NCBI GenBank assembly: GCA_003117195.1
Contig: BDSI01000001.1
Span: 806,001 to 870,000, forward strand
DNA length: 64,000 bases
Reading direction: 5' to 3'
Origin: Eudorina sp. 2006-703-Eu-15
Taxonomy: Eukaryota > Chlorophyta > Chlorophyceae > Chlamydomonadales > Volvocaceae
The position numbers and the translations under genes are program-made. Below, in pieces: positions 12,040 through 24,592 of the stretch. A model generated the notes under the pieces. It did not search any database. It was not told the DNA's origin and worked only from the letters and a program-made list of their open reading frames with translations. How positions within the stretch are numbered: the first letter of the stretch is position 1; the number at the start of each line of letters is the position of its first letter.

Positions 12040-13786
12040 TCAGGAGCCGTAGCTGGTCACGGGCACCCTCAGCGGGTCCATCCGCACTGACACGTCGGCC
12101 GGGAAATGCAGCCGCAGTGCGATGCTGGGGTAGAAACCCGCCGCTCCGCCGCCGGAGCTGGAGGGCATGCTGCCGGGCCCGAACTCCAGGGGCGGTACAG
12201 CGTCGTACGGTTGGATTGGCGGGTAGAAGGTGCTGTTGGCAGCATTCTTGCAGGCGGTTCTACTGGACGCTGATGAGTTGCCACCGGGGGCGCCCGCGCC
12301 CGTGGCCGCGGTTGGGGAGCGGGGTGACGTCGCAGGTAGCTCGGTGGCGGCCGCAATCATGGCTGCGACCGTCGCCATGGCTGCCATGACGGTCGCCGAC
12401 GCGGCGGCGGCGGCAGCGGAGGCATGCGCCGCCGCTGCTGGTGCTGCTGATGATGAAGAGGATAAAGATGGTGATGCGGCGGCGGCGCCGGTGAGCTCCG
12501 GCGCATTACTTGGCTGCTGGCTCGCAGATTCTTGCCCCAGGTGCCCCTGGAGCCGCCGCTCCTGCTGAGGCGGCTGTTGTTGCTGCTGCTGTTGAGAGGG
12601 CGCGGAAAGCTCGGCGGCAGCAGGAGAGGCGGAGAGGGGCGCGTCGAGGAGCTTCATCCAGCGGGGAATCGCCCCGCCGGCGGCGCATGCGGCGAAGGCT
12701 GATGCGGTGGTGGGCGTCCGGGAGCCGGCAGGCGCAGAGGCGGTGGGCGCGGAGCTGCTGGCGGGCGTCCAGGTGAGGGCGAGCGAGAGGACACCCATCT
12801 TCTGGTCACGGGCAGTTCCGACTAGGGGCATCTCCAGTCGGTCACTGCCCGTTGCAAGTGCACGCGACAGGGAGAAGGAAGCTGTGCCGATCGGTTCGGG
12901 AGACGATGAGGTGGCGTCCTGAATCGACATCAGGGTGCGGAATACAGGGGGGGTTTGCCGTGTTGTAATACCGTGCCGGTGTCAAGGATCCGGAATACAG
13001 AGTGGGTGCATGACTGGGTTTGTGGTGGGCGGTACAGTAGCGGGGGGTGGAGGGTAACACACCGGCGAGACAAGAACACGTGACCTCGTAGCCCATGCCG
13101 CTGCGCAGGTTGTGTTGCACAAAAATAGCAGAAAGGAAATGGCTATGGTTGATCAACGCCTGCGAGCGGAAGGGGAACGAGCAAAACAGAAGGACGTCCT
13201 CCAGTAAAGCAGCTTACCGAGACTTCCAGAGTTAGATCCTCTCCTACGTATGTCTCAAGTTTAAATAATGAAACTTGGGCAGCGCTCGCTTCCTCTCTTC
13301 CACTGGCAGTCGGTGCGCTGCAGTTAAACGTGCGGGTCCCCGCGTGCAGCTTGAGGTCCAAATACTTCCTGTAGGTGAAACGTCGGAAATACATGTGGTG
13401 AGATGCAAGTGGAGTAAAGCTCTCATGATGCGCAGTGACCCTCGAGCCTTATCAGGAAAGCTTCTCGCCCATTAGCCAAGGGTAAAATTCCCGTTGTAAC
13501 GTGACTTACATATCACAACCATTGGAAGTCCGTGCGAAATATTCCACCACAACTGCCAAGGTCCCTGCAACACGCGCCATCTTCCCTTCGAGAAAACGCG
13601 TGCTGGGATTACTTCACAACTACTTGCTCGGTGATAATAAATATCGTGTTCAACTTGTAGCTTGATCACGCCCCCAGCGGGTACACCAATAGCGTAAATT
13701 CGATTACGCAGCTGCTCATCAACAAACGCTACAATCCTTGACACTACTAGTAATAGTGATCCACTAGGATATGCAACGCAGATCAT
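12040..13786 (-). CDS. Putative C2-like domain protein with low-complexity tail
   Basis: Four phase-consistent exons: 13788-13624 (ATG at 13786), 13564-13510, 13368-13218, 12918-12040; 415 aa. A good acceptor (TTCATTTCAG) lies two bases before the ATG, suggesting a 5'-UTR intron or a missed upstream exon. The N-terminal 180 residues look beta-rich: YLDLKLHAGTRTF, VSLFKLETYVGEDLTLEV, IGTASFSLSRAL, MGVLSLALTW. The last two strand-like pieces resemble the end of a C2 domain, where a cargo or membrane-binding fold finishes with G-x-A-x-x-x-L and a G-x-L-x-L-x-L-x-W strand. The rest is Ala/Ser/Gln-rich and ends in a short ordered-looking segment (FYPSIALRLHF). No orthologue is recognised; the C2 assignment is tentative. 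Confidence 0.65.
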
Positions 13787-16649
13787 GCCTGAAATGAAGT
13801 TCGGGAATTTGCTCAGACGTTTCTCGACATTCAGGCCCAAAAGTTACGGTACATGCCCGTGCTCGCGCCCGCGCCCGCGCCCTCAGGGGCTGTTTCGGTG
13901 CAATAACGCTATTAAAAAGCATACATATTCTGTGGCTGAATGAGATTCATGTTCTAGGTCTGATGTTGCTGTTTTTGTAACGCGGGACGACCGGAGCCGG
14001 AGCCGGAAGGTTTAACTGCAAGGGAGCACGAACGGATATTGCCATGAATGCAGTTCGAAATTTACCTATCGTATGAGTACTTAAGATAGCTAAATGAACA
14101 TCTACAAATGCATCGTGCTGGCGACGCTGATATCAACTGTTGCTGGATTAATGTTTACTGGTGACTTTATTAGCGGATTATGTTCATTCTGTCCGATGCC
14201 TTGATCTAATCAGGACAAAGGTTAAAGATAATAGTCCATTTATTGGCAGATAAAGCTAACCAAAGGACATTTGAGCATACCGGTATCAATGCCGCCATTG
14301 GAGTTTTCGATAGGAAATCTATTGCCCAAAGCTTGTAGTAAGTACAGTCACCTTTAAGCTAACACGAATCCGGCTTGTATCCTGTCATGAACCTGCTAAT
14401 GCAAGTACCGGGACGTTGTAGATGAAGCGTCCTGCATGCCCAGCCGGCGCCCCACTCCAAACGGCCCGGAATCTGAGGAATGAAATTCCCAAATCAAAAG
14501 AGGTCATAAAAGCAGTCAAATAGAGCATCTCCTCGTCGCCACGACGGTTCTCATTCCGCGCGGGCCATCGCCGTCCATCGCCAACCGCCCCAATCGGGGG
14601 CCGGCAACCTCACATTACACGAGTTTTAAAGCGCGTTGACTTCAAAACACTCAAAAATTAGATTCTCTACAAACTTTGATCTGTGTGCGCCATATCAATT
14701 ATTCCACGTCTCTCAACAACGTGCCAGCCACCATCTGCCACCATCAGCCCCCTTTATAAAAATACAGTATCCGATTGAACATTCATTACTGAAGGGTATG
14801 CTCCCCCATGCTGGCTGCCAGCTCGTCAAGTCGCCTTCTTCAGCCCTCAACCGGCAACGCACGCCATCGATTTCAGAACTGCAGACATGTCGCCGCAAAG
14901 GTTTCCTTCTTGCTGGGGTTCAAGGGGTTACATTGTAACCCTTCTCGCATACCAGGGATACATGTTCGAGTACGACTCCATCCTCCGCGGGGGATGGAGA
15001 CTCCGTGACGGCCTGGCCATGCACTGCTTCGTTCCCTCGCTCGCTCCTCCCTCCGGCGGAATGAAAGATTATGCTGCACTCGTGGAGGAAGCCGTACTCT
15101 GCACTCGTGTAGTGGGGCATCGTCTCGGCAAAGCGGCCCTGGGCTCCCGCCGCTCGCCGGCCGGGCGGCCTCCACACAAAACTCAGCTTGCCTTTGTTAA
15201 GTTTTTTTAATTTTGGGCTGTAACTAAATATCCTGCCGCTGTATCATTGTACGCTCTGTTGCTCTGTTAACCTCGTCAATCATTTATGATACTGTGACAT
15301 CATCAATGATTCACCCCAGGTAAGAGACGGCACGAGGACACATATCAGGCGACGACGGCGGCCGAGGAGGGCCGCGTCGGGGTTGTACGAATCCGTTGTC
15401 AGGTCTGAGAGGCGGTGGCCTGCGGGTCATAACCCGCAACGCCTCCCTCCGGCGCGCGGGGCGTACGCCGCATGTGTACGACCATCACCACTGTGTACGA
15501 CTTTCCTGCCGGTTGCCAACACCCAACCGGGTGGCACACGGGCCTAGCTGCCCCCGCGTGTCCAGGTGCCTTTCGCCGTACACAGCCCCGAGCAGCCACC
15601 GCCGCAGCTGGCTTGGGCAGGGGCACTTCGTACATACGCAGTTCCCCCAGGGGCACAACCACGCACGGCCCTCTCGCAAGCACCGCACTCCGCCCCGCCA
15701 GCCAACAACATTCCAACACCCACCCAGGGAGAGCCCTTTGGCCCCCTCAGTAATGCTCGTGGTTTGGGAAGGTTCCTCGCCGTAACACACTCTACACACG
15801 TACCGTACGGCATTTTCCGGGCTTCGCTTTGCCCCTTGCGTTTCAATCCCTCCTGCGCGTGAACGCACGCACGCAAGGACTTGACGGACGGGTGCTGCAA
15901 GGACTTGAGGAGGTTGAACAGCGGACTGCGAGGCGCAGACCGCCCGGGATGGGCCTTCGCCCACTCCCTTGAGGGGGCACAGCGGTCACCGATCCTCGGG
16001 GATCGGGCACGCGCCCTTGGTTGAGAGCGAGGGGACAGAGGCCCCTTACGCCCCTTTCCCCCGTATCCGGGGGAAAGTGCTTCGGCGGTCTCCCGTATGG
16101 GGCGGGTTAGCGCCCCCGGCCAGTGTCGGCCCGGCAGATATGTAACGATTCACACGCACACACGCACACACGCACACACGCACACACGCTCACACGCACA
16201 CACGCACACAACCATACACACCTGTTCCGATTGGCTGGGTGACCCAGTCGACGGCAGGTCCGTCCCTGGCGCTGAGACCCGTCAGGTGACAAAATGCAGT
16301 CCCTAAGCCGTCCGTGCGCGTGTCCGTGTTTGTGTACGTGTGCGTGTGCGTGCGCGTGTACGGCGCCTAACCCGTGCGGGCCCGGCCCACCCCACATGAA
16401 CACAACTCCCGCAACCCGGACCCAACACAGGACTGCCGTACACGGTACGGTGACGCGCCCTCTGGGCGGCCGTCCCTGCTCCTGCGCCTCCCGCGCGACG
16501 AGCCACCCCGCAGCCCCAGGCAACCCGTCGCTTGCCCGCATCGCCCGACGGCGGTGGACAAGCCCTCAATATCCCAGCCAACGGAGTCAACCATGAGTCA
16601 AACGAGCAAAGGTTCGAGTGACAAAAAATTTGAAGTCCGGTCTCCTTTC
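13787..16649. other. Interval without recognisable gene
   Basis: The segment 13.85-14.75 kb is the most AT-rich of the window and has almost no long frame; 15.3-16.6 kb is GC-rich with overlapping frames on both strands that lack family motifs. A small palindrome (GGGTTACA, T, TGTAACCC) sits near 14925-14941. It may hold the promoter or 5' exon of the C2-like gene and the 3' flank of the module-repeat gene. Confidence 0.45.
16149..16213. repeat. CACACG-type microsatellite
   Basis: Tandem CACACG/CACACA words run for about 65 bp; a second CA/CG-alternating run lies at about 16308-16360. It is downstream of the stop of the module-repeat gene. Confidence 0.85.
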
Positions 16650-17664
16650 TTACAGGGCCACGCGGACTGCGGGTGGACTGCCGTTGCGCCGTTGATCGCC
16701 GCCCGCATTGACTTGACCGTCGGCGCCGCCGGCCCGCCTGGCGGCGGCGGACGGCGGGCCGCGCCCCGACGGCGGCGGCGGACGTGGCGCCGGCGCCGGC
16801 GGGACCGCCACCGGCGGCGGCTTGTGGCCACTCAGGGTCCGCACCAGCGCCTCCACCTCCCTCCGATCATCCCGACCAGATGCCGTACCTTCACCGGCCC
16901 GGGACGCGGTCTGCGGCAACAGCGACGGCGACGGCGACGGCGCGGGTGTCAGTCCTGACGGCCCCCGGGCCGACGGCACACGACCAGACTGGGGCGAGGG
17001 CGTCGCCCCTTGGCTGCTGGCCTCAGCGCCGCCGCCGCCGGAGTACGGCACCTCGCTCGGCACGATGCCAAGCCCCAGGGCGCCGCCGGCGGAGCCGTAC
17101 GGCGCCGCCGCGGCGGCGGCGCGGAGGGCGGCGTATTCGAGCTCCCGGCGCGCCTGTGTGGGATCCAAACCTGGATCCAAACCCGGATCCAGATCGGGAT
17201 CCGGATCCGCCGCTGCCGCGTGCGCCTGCGGCGGCGCAGGCGCCTGGACGGGCCTGCTGCAGGCCTGTCGTTGCCCTGCCGTCATCCCGGGGGACGTGCC
17301 ACCAGCGGATGCCCCCGCCGCCGCCACCGTCGCCGCCGCCTCGGCCAACGGCAGTACCTGTGTTGATGATGTACGTCGGCCGGTTGAGGCGCTTGTGGCG
17401 GCCGGCGGCTGAGACCCATGGGTCATTAGGGACGTCGGCGTCTGCCGTGATGCAGGGGTCGCATGGCGAGGGTAGTCGGGTTGCAGCTGCGGACGCGGCG
17501 GCTGGGGCGGCGGCAGTGGCTGTGGGCGCGGCGGCGGCGGCGGCGGCGGCGACGGATGCAGCTGCGGCTGCAGCTGTAGCTGCGGCTGATCTAGGACCTG
17601 CTGTAGCGGCAGAATGGGTGGCGGCGGCTGTAGCAGCGCCGGCAGCGGTCCGCCCGAGGACGGT

Positions 17665-17697
<33 letters not shown>

Positions 17698-20600
17698 GGT
17701 GTGTACGACACCGGTACATCGAGCACCTCCGCCAGGTTGCCGACCGCCTGTTCGGCGTCCTGTACAGCTGACGGCGGCGGCGGCAGGCCCTGCGACTCCA
17801 GGGAACCCGCGTACGGCAACCTGCGGGACGCTTCGCGCTGCAGAGTCGCCGCTGCATCGCTTCCGCCGCCTCCCCCGCCGCCACCGATGCGGACGTCACC
17901 AGCCTGCCCGCCAGCCGCCGCCGCCGCCGCTGCCGCCGCCGTCGGTCGAGAGGAGACGTTGGCCACCTGGCTGGCCGGCCGGATGTACGGCTTCTGCCCC
18001 GCCGCCAGGATTGGAGCGGGCGGCGGCGCCAGCGCTGATTTCCGAGCTGACGACGGCGGCGCCAGGGCGGGGGCTGTAGCAGTCCTTGCGGCGGCTGCGG
18101 CTGCGGCTGCGGCGGCATGATCTTGCATCGCCACCAATGTCTTGGCGGCGTCGCGGCCACTGACGCTGAGGGGCGACGGCTTCGTCAGGGCGGCTGCGGA
18201 CACCGGCGTCGATTGGCCGCCGCTGCCGCCGCCGCTGGCCGCGGCGGCGCCGCCGCCAGGGAGCGTGGATGCGACAGGCCGCTCGTCGGCGCCGCCGCGG
18301 TCGCGGCTGCCGGCGCCGCGCACCCGTCTGCTGCGGCGCAGCGCGCGATCACCGCCGCCGTCACCGCCGCCGCCGCCGACGCCGCCGTCGTCTTCGTTGA
18401 GAGCTGACGACAGCGGCGGCTCTCCACGTACGACACACTCAGCATCAGCCAGCGCCGCCGCCGCGCCCGTGTCGATCAGGGCCTCATCCACCGCCAAGTC
18501 ATCATCCAGCGGCTCCGAGTCGCCAGGTACGGCGGCGCCGGCGGCGGCGGCAGCTGCGGCGGCCGCCGCCCGACGCTTGGCCTCCGCCACCCTCAGCTTG
18601 GCATCCATGAGTTGCAACAGCGGCTGTGCGGCTACAGCCGGATCGACTCCAGCGCCGCCGCCGCCGCTGCCGCCGACGCGCCTCGACCCTGTCTCTCCGT
18701 CTTCCTCGTCGCCCGCGCCGCCGCCATCCGCGCCGCCATCCCCCATCTCATCGGGGCTCGGAATCCGGGGCCTTATGTGTTGGAAGCTTCTGGCTACTTG
18801 CGCGATTGCCTCCAGGGGATCCGGGCTCTCGAAGCCAGGCACCGTGTCGGCGGCGGCGGCGCCGCCGCCGGCCCTGCCGGCGGCCGTACGACCCGCAGCG
18901 CCGCCGCCAGTCGTGTCCTTGACGATCAACGATGCGACATCCGCGAGGTTCGCGATCAACTGCAGACCCGGCGGCGGCGCCGCCGGAACTCGGCTGCGCG
19001 TTGGGACGTCGGTCTGTGCGGCGGCTCCGCCGCCGCCCCTAGGGCTGCCACTTACCCGTGGGTCATTGGGTTGTGCCGCCGCCGGGACTCGGCTGCGCGT
19101 TGGGACGTCGGTCTGTGCGGCGGCTCCGCCGCCGCCCCTAATGCTGCCACTTACCCGTGGGTCATTGGGTTGTGCCGCTGTCGGGGACCCTGCCGCGGAT
19201 CGCGACCCCGAAGTTGGCTTTGGCCGCGCAGTTGCGCTCGGGGTGGCGCCCGCCGCCGTTGGCGCCGCCGTCATGCCGCCTGCCGTACCGACGGGTTCAT
19301 CGCCGTCAGCGGGTGCAGCCGTGTCGGTCGTACACGTTGTGCCGTCGGCCACGGCTGCGCCGCCTGTCGACGGGAGGACCCGCCGGCCGGACATCCGCCG
19401 CTGCTGCGAATCTGAAGGCGGCTGCTGCGGCGACAGCTGCGGAGGCTGCGAGTTCTGAGGCGGCGGCAGCGGCGGCGGCAGCGGCGGCGGCTGCAGCGGC
19501 ATCTGCTCCTGCCGCTGCCGTTGCCGCTCACTGCGCCGGTACGATGACTTCGTACCTTTATCGGCGCCGCCGTCCGCCGCTGCGTCTTGGGCCTCGGGAC
19601 GGCTCCGCTTCTGACCGACTGTCACACTGTCGCCGCCACCGCCGCCGCCGTCGCTACGGCGACGCCCATCTGACGAGCCCGCCGCCGCCGCCGCTGGCTC
19701 CGCCCCCACGTGAGTGGGGTCGGCGGAGAACGAGGTCGGCACCACCGCAGCGCGCAGGGCCGACGCGTTGGAAGTCGGTACGGCACCGCCGTTGGCGGCG
19801 GCGGCGGCGGCGCCGCCGCCGCCGTTGACGGGGCCGCCAGCAGCGGAAGGTTGACTCCGCGGATGGGCGGGGGCTCTGTGCTCAGCTCCGGAACCCGCGG
19901 GCCACCAGAGCCGCACCTGCTTCGCGGAGAGGCAGAACCTGCGAACCGTGCGACGAGGGGCCCGCAGGAAATCCTCAACATTGATGTGTACGGCAGTCAA
20001 CTCAGTACGGCATAGAGAGCCGGTGGTCGACAGGGGCAAGCTCAATCCCACGCAGCTTAAGGCTTCTGAAATGTGCCCCGGGGATGGGCTGCTAGGCTTG
20101 GTAAGGCTCCCTCAGGGTGTACTTCAATGTGGTACTGCAATGTCGTACTGCTGTCGTACTCACGTGTCAGGCGGCGCGGCCACCTTGATGACGACCGCGT
20201 CCTCGTGGCGGCTGTCGGGCGCCACCACGCGTGCGCGGTACGACAGATTCGGAGCATCCAAGATGCCGAAGATGGACGCGGGCACATCCACTACCTGTAC
20301 GACACCACGGGCACCGGCAAACAACCACAAACACGGGCATACACATACACCATAAAGTCATTTATCGCGCCCTCGGGCCGGGCTGACCAAGACTGCGCCA
20401 TTACCTGTAACGCTACGGTAATTGCTGACAGCACACCCTTGTGTTTTATTCGCCTCGGCCATGGCCATCAATCGCCGCCGCCATTCTCCGCCATGCCGCG
20501 TCCGTGTCGGCCCTCGGCGCGCACTCGAACAAGTTACGGCAAGCCGTCGGAGATCGCGCGGGAAGCGGCGGAATGCGCAGTTGGTCTCGATGTACGGCAG

Positions 20601-23600
20601 CTCACCTGCCCCACCAGATCAGCCACGTCCGTTCGGCGAGTCGCCCCTGGAGCCAACTCTGCGCCCCTAGCAGTCAGGGCGGCGAACACGGCTGGGCCAC
20701 CAGCAGTGCTGCCGCCGTCACCACCTGCTGCACCGCCCGCAACACGAGCCGCGCCACCGGCCCTCTCGTCCCCAGCGGCGGCGGCCCACGGACCTGTGGC
20801 ACCAGCAGCGGCCCCTGCGCCGCCGGTGCCCCCGGCGGCGCCCGCCACGCCAGTGGCGTCGGCGCCGCCAGCGTTCTCGGCGCCTTCCGGCGTTTTTTCT
20901 GTACTGCGGCGCCGTCGGCTTTCCCTGCCGCGTTGGTCTTCGTGGCCGCCGCTGCCGCCTTGACCCTTGGGGCCACCGGGCGCCGCCGCCGCCGCCGCCG
21001 CTGCTGGCCCCCGCGGCTCCCTGCGCCGTGTGCTGGATCGCCGTACAACGTTATCGCCCGCCGCCGACGTACCCGCTGCAGTCGCACCACGCGCCGGGCG
21101 GCGACCTCGGCGGCGGGCCGCAGCGACCGCACCGCCGCCGCCGCCCGCCACCCGCTGACCCTGGCCATGCTCATCATCCGCATTCTCTTCCTCCTGCTGC
21201 TGCTCCTCTTGCTCCTCCTCCTCCGCTTCCTCCTCTTCCTCCTCCTCCTCCTCCTCCTCCTCCTCCTCCTCCACCAGCCACCGCCTCACCAGCTCCACCG
21301 GCTGGGAGTACCGGGTCCGGTCGTTCCGCATGATGAGGACCACGTGACCCGGACGGGCCTTATCCACCTCCTGAGGAGCAGGGAGCGGCAGTTGGAGCGG
21401 CAGTTGGAGCGACAGTTGGAGCGCCAGTTGGAGCGACAGTTGGAGCGCCAGTTGGAGCGACAGTTGGAGCGACAGTTGGAGCAGCAGTTGGTGCAGGGCC
21501 GAAGGCGGGAACGCCGCGCGGCGGCGGGTAAGAGGCGCGGTACCTGGTGGAGAGTGATTGTGCGACTGACGTGTAGTGGTGGCAGCTGGGCAGCCAGAGG
21601 GACACAGCTGATCCTCGGAAGGTGCATGTGCCGCCCCCGATACACTCCACTCCAAGACTGCGCTGACTGCCAGATAGCAAGGTGCGCGGTACCTTGCTCT
21701 GGCAGTCAGCGAGGGGTGGTTGAGCCGCTCGGTTACCTCGGTTACCTCGGTTACCTCGGTTACCTCGGTTACCTCGGTTACCTCGGTTACCTCGGTTACC
21801 TCGGTTACCTCCAACCGTATGTACTCCGGCTCGTTTGGCAAAGATGTTGGAGCGCATGTGGGCTCACCGTAATTCTATCGTGCCCTTTGGGCGCTAGTCT
21901 CGTCGACTCCTGTTAATGCGGTATTGCAAACCAGTGCTTTTGGGCGTTTTGTTTGCCCTTGGGCCTCCGGCTCGTATGGGTATGTGCAGGTATGGGGTTA
22001 CGCACCCCCAACCATGTAACACAACAACAACAACAACAACAACAACAACAGTATGTACGACAGTACGAGCATCGGCGCGCCCACCTTGACATGGCCCGCC
22101 ATTTCCTTGGTGCCGTACTTTGCATCTCCAAACATCTCGGCCAACGGCACCGACAGTTTCCTGCCCACCAGGTCTGATGCGGTCACCGCCGCCGCCGCCG
22201 TCGCAACAGCGGCTGCCGCCGGCGAGCCGCCGCCGGCGCGCCCGCCGCGCGTGGCCTTGGCAAGGCGGCTGGGCCCGCGCCTGACCTGAAGCCGGGGCCC
22301 CGCCGCCGCCGCCACCGCCTGATCTGACAGCTCGGCCTCCTGGCCACCTCTTTCCTCTTCAGCTTCTTCCTCTTCCTCCTTCGCCTCCTCCTCCTCTTCC
22401 TCTTCCTCTTCCTCCTCCTCCTCCTCGCCCTCCTCCTCCTCCTCTTTTTCCTCTTCCTCCTCCTTTTTTTCCTCTTCCTCCTCGTCCTCCTCCTCCTCCT
22501 CCTCCACCAGCCACTTGCTCACCAGATGCACCGGCTGGAAATAGTCGGGCCGGTCGCGGCGCAGCTTGATCACCACATGCCCCGGGTGGACCTTATCCAC
22601 CCCCTTTGGAGAGGGCAACAGGGCAGAGGGCAGGGACCCGGCAGCGAAGGGCGGAAGGGGTAAAACGAAAAACAAGCCCGGGGTGAGAATTGGTACGGAA
22701 TCCCACTGTGACCCTCACTGCTGCAGGAGGGTACGGCACGGGTGTACAGTACATGAGGGGACGAGGCTTTGTACGACGGTCTGTACGAAGGCCATGCTCA
22801 GTTATTTGCCTTGACGGCTGCCTCGACCTTCGGGTAGGGTGCACGGCCCGACAGTGAAGAACGGTCACGGACGCAGTGGCTGTTCCCATGGGTCGGTCTG
22901 TATGTCGGCGGCCTCTGAATTGTTTGTACGGTATAATTCAGAGAATTTCAAGTCCAGCCTAGGAATTGTACGGCAGCTAGGTAGCCGTCCTCCACTTGTG
23001 GGTTTGAGAAGGGTCCGCGCCCCTTATCAGTGGCCTCAGGATGGGAGCTTCTGTTTCAGTTAACCCTTGTACGGCACTAGGGTAAGTACGGTAAGCAAGC
23101 ACGCACCTTGACGATGCCCTCGTCCCGAGTGGTGCCGTACTTTGCATCTCCAAACATTTCGGCCAACGGCACCGACAGTTTCCTGCCCACCAGGTCCGAT
23201 GCGGTCACCGCCGCCGCCGCCGCCGCCGCCACTGCCGTACCATCTCCGCGCCGCCGCCGCTTCGGCGCGGGCGCGCGGCCTCGCCCCCGGCCACGATCCC
23301 CGCGGGCACGCCGGCGACCAAGTGCAGGCGCGGCGTCCTGATGGGTCTCGTTCGCGCTGTCTTTCTGGCCACCTTCCTCCTCCTCCTCCTCCGCTTCCTC
23401 CTCCTCCTCCTCCTCCTCCGCTTCCTCCTCCTCCTCCTCCTCCTCCACCAGCCAACGCCTCACCAGCTCCACCGGCTGGGAGTACCGGGTCCGGTCGTTC
23501 CGCATGATGAGGACCACGTGACCCGGACGGGCCTTATCCACCTCCTGAGGAGCGGGGAGCGGGAAGCGCCGCTGCGCGTCAGCACCCGCCACGTCACCAC

Positions 23601-24561
23601 ATACGGTGCTTCCGTGCGCGGCGAGAACAACCAATGTGACCGATCTCGATCAACCTTAAGTGCCGTTGGCGGTCAATTCACATTGATGGCTTAGATGATG
23701 GTTGTGTGATACCTCGTGGATTTCCTTTTCTCAGCCCCTTTTCCCAATACTCTCGATCCAACCCAAATCAGATCAAATCAGGGATATCGTATACATAATT
23801 CGTACCTGGACTCGGCCCTCCCTTTTTACAGCGCCGTACTTTTGATCTCCGAAGATCTCTGCCAGCGGCACCAACAGCTGCTTGCCAATCAGGGAAGCAG
23901 CCGACGCGGATGCCGTACGCGAACCCGCTCCTGCGGCCGCTGCTTTCCCATCCGCCTCCGCAGACGGGCCGCCACCGCCCCCACCGCCGCTGCCAGCAGC
24001 GCCCCCGCCCCCGGCGCCGCTGCGGGTACGGGGCCGGGTGCTGGGGTGGGCGGGCGGCTCAGGCCCCCTGCCCTGGAGCGTCACCCCCACCTCCACCTCC
24101 GCCTCCGCGCGACTCTCGCTGCCACGACGTCGGGTCACGACGCCGCTTCGGGTCTGCACCCGCCGCCGCTGCTGCTGCTGCTGCTGCGGCGGCGGCGGTG
24201 GCGGCGGCGGCCGCGGCGACGGCTGCCTTACCTCGCGACCGCCTCCGTCGCCGCCCCCGGCGCTGCTGGGTCCTGGCTGCTGCGCCGCACGAGACCGCCT
24301 CCGGGTCCTCACACCGTGGTCGGGACTGGGACCACCTCCAGGGCGGCCTGGTCCTGGGCTAGGGAAGAGGCCTGCGCCTGCGCCTGTGCCTGCACCTGCT
24401 CCGAGATCTCGCTGTAGCTGATGCCCCAGCTTCAGCTGCCCAAGCTCCTGCTGCTGCGGCTGCTGCACCTCCCGTGGCCGCTTCCGTCTTTCATCACCAC
24501 GTCGGTTGCTGGGACCCGAAGTGGCCGCCCCGGGCTCCGGACCGCTCTCGGCACGGCCACT

Positions 24562-24592
<31 letters not shown>

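Noticed and set aside
18142..19458. 438-codon plus-strand frame opposite the last exon of the modular gene
   Set aside because: Antisense shadow; the minus strand continues in phase from exon 5 and carries the tract after the fourth module.
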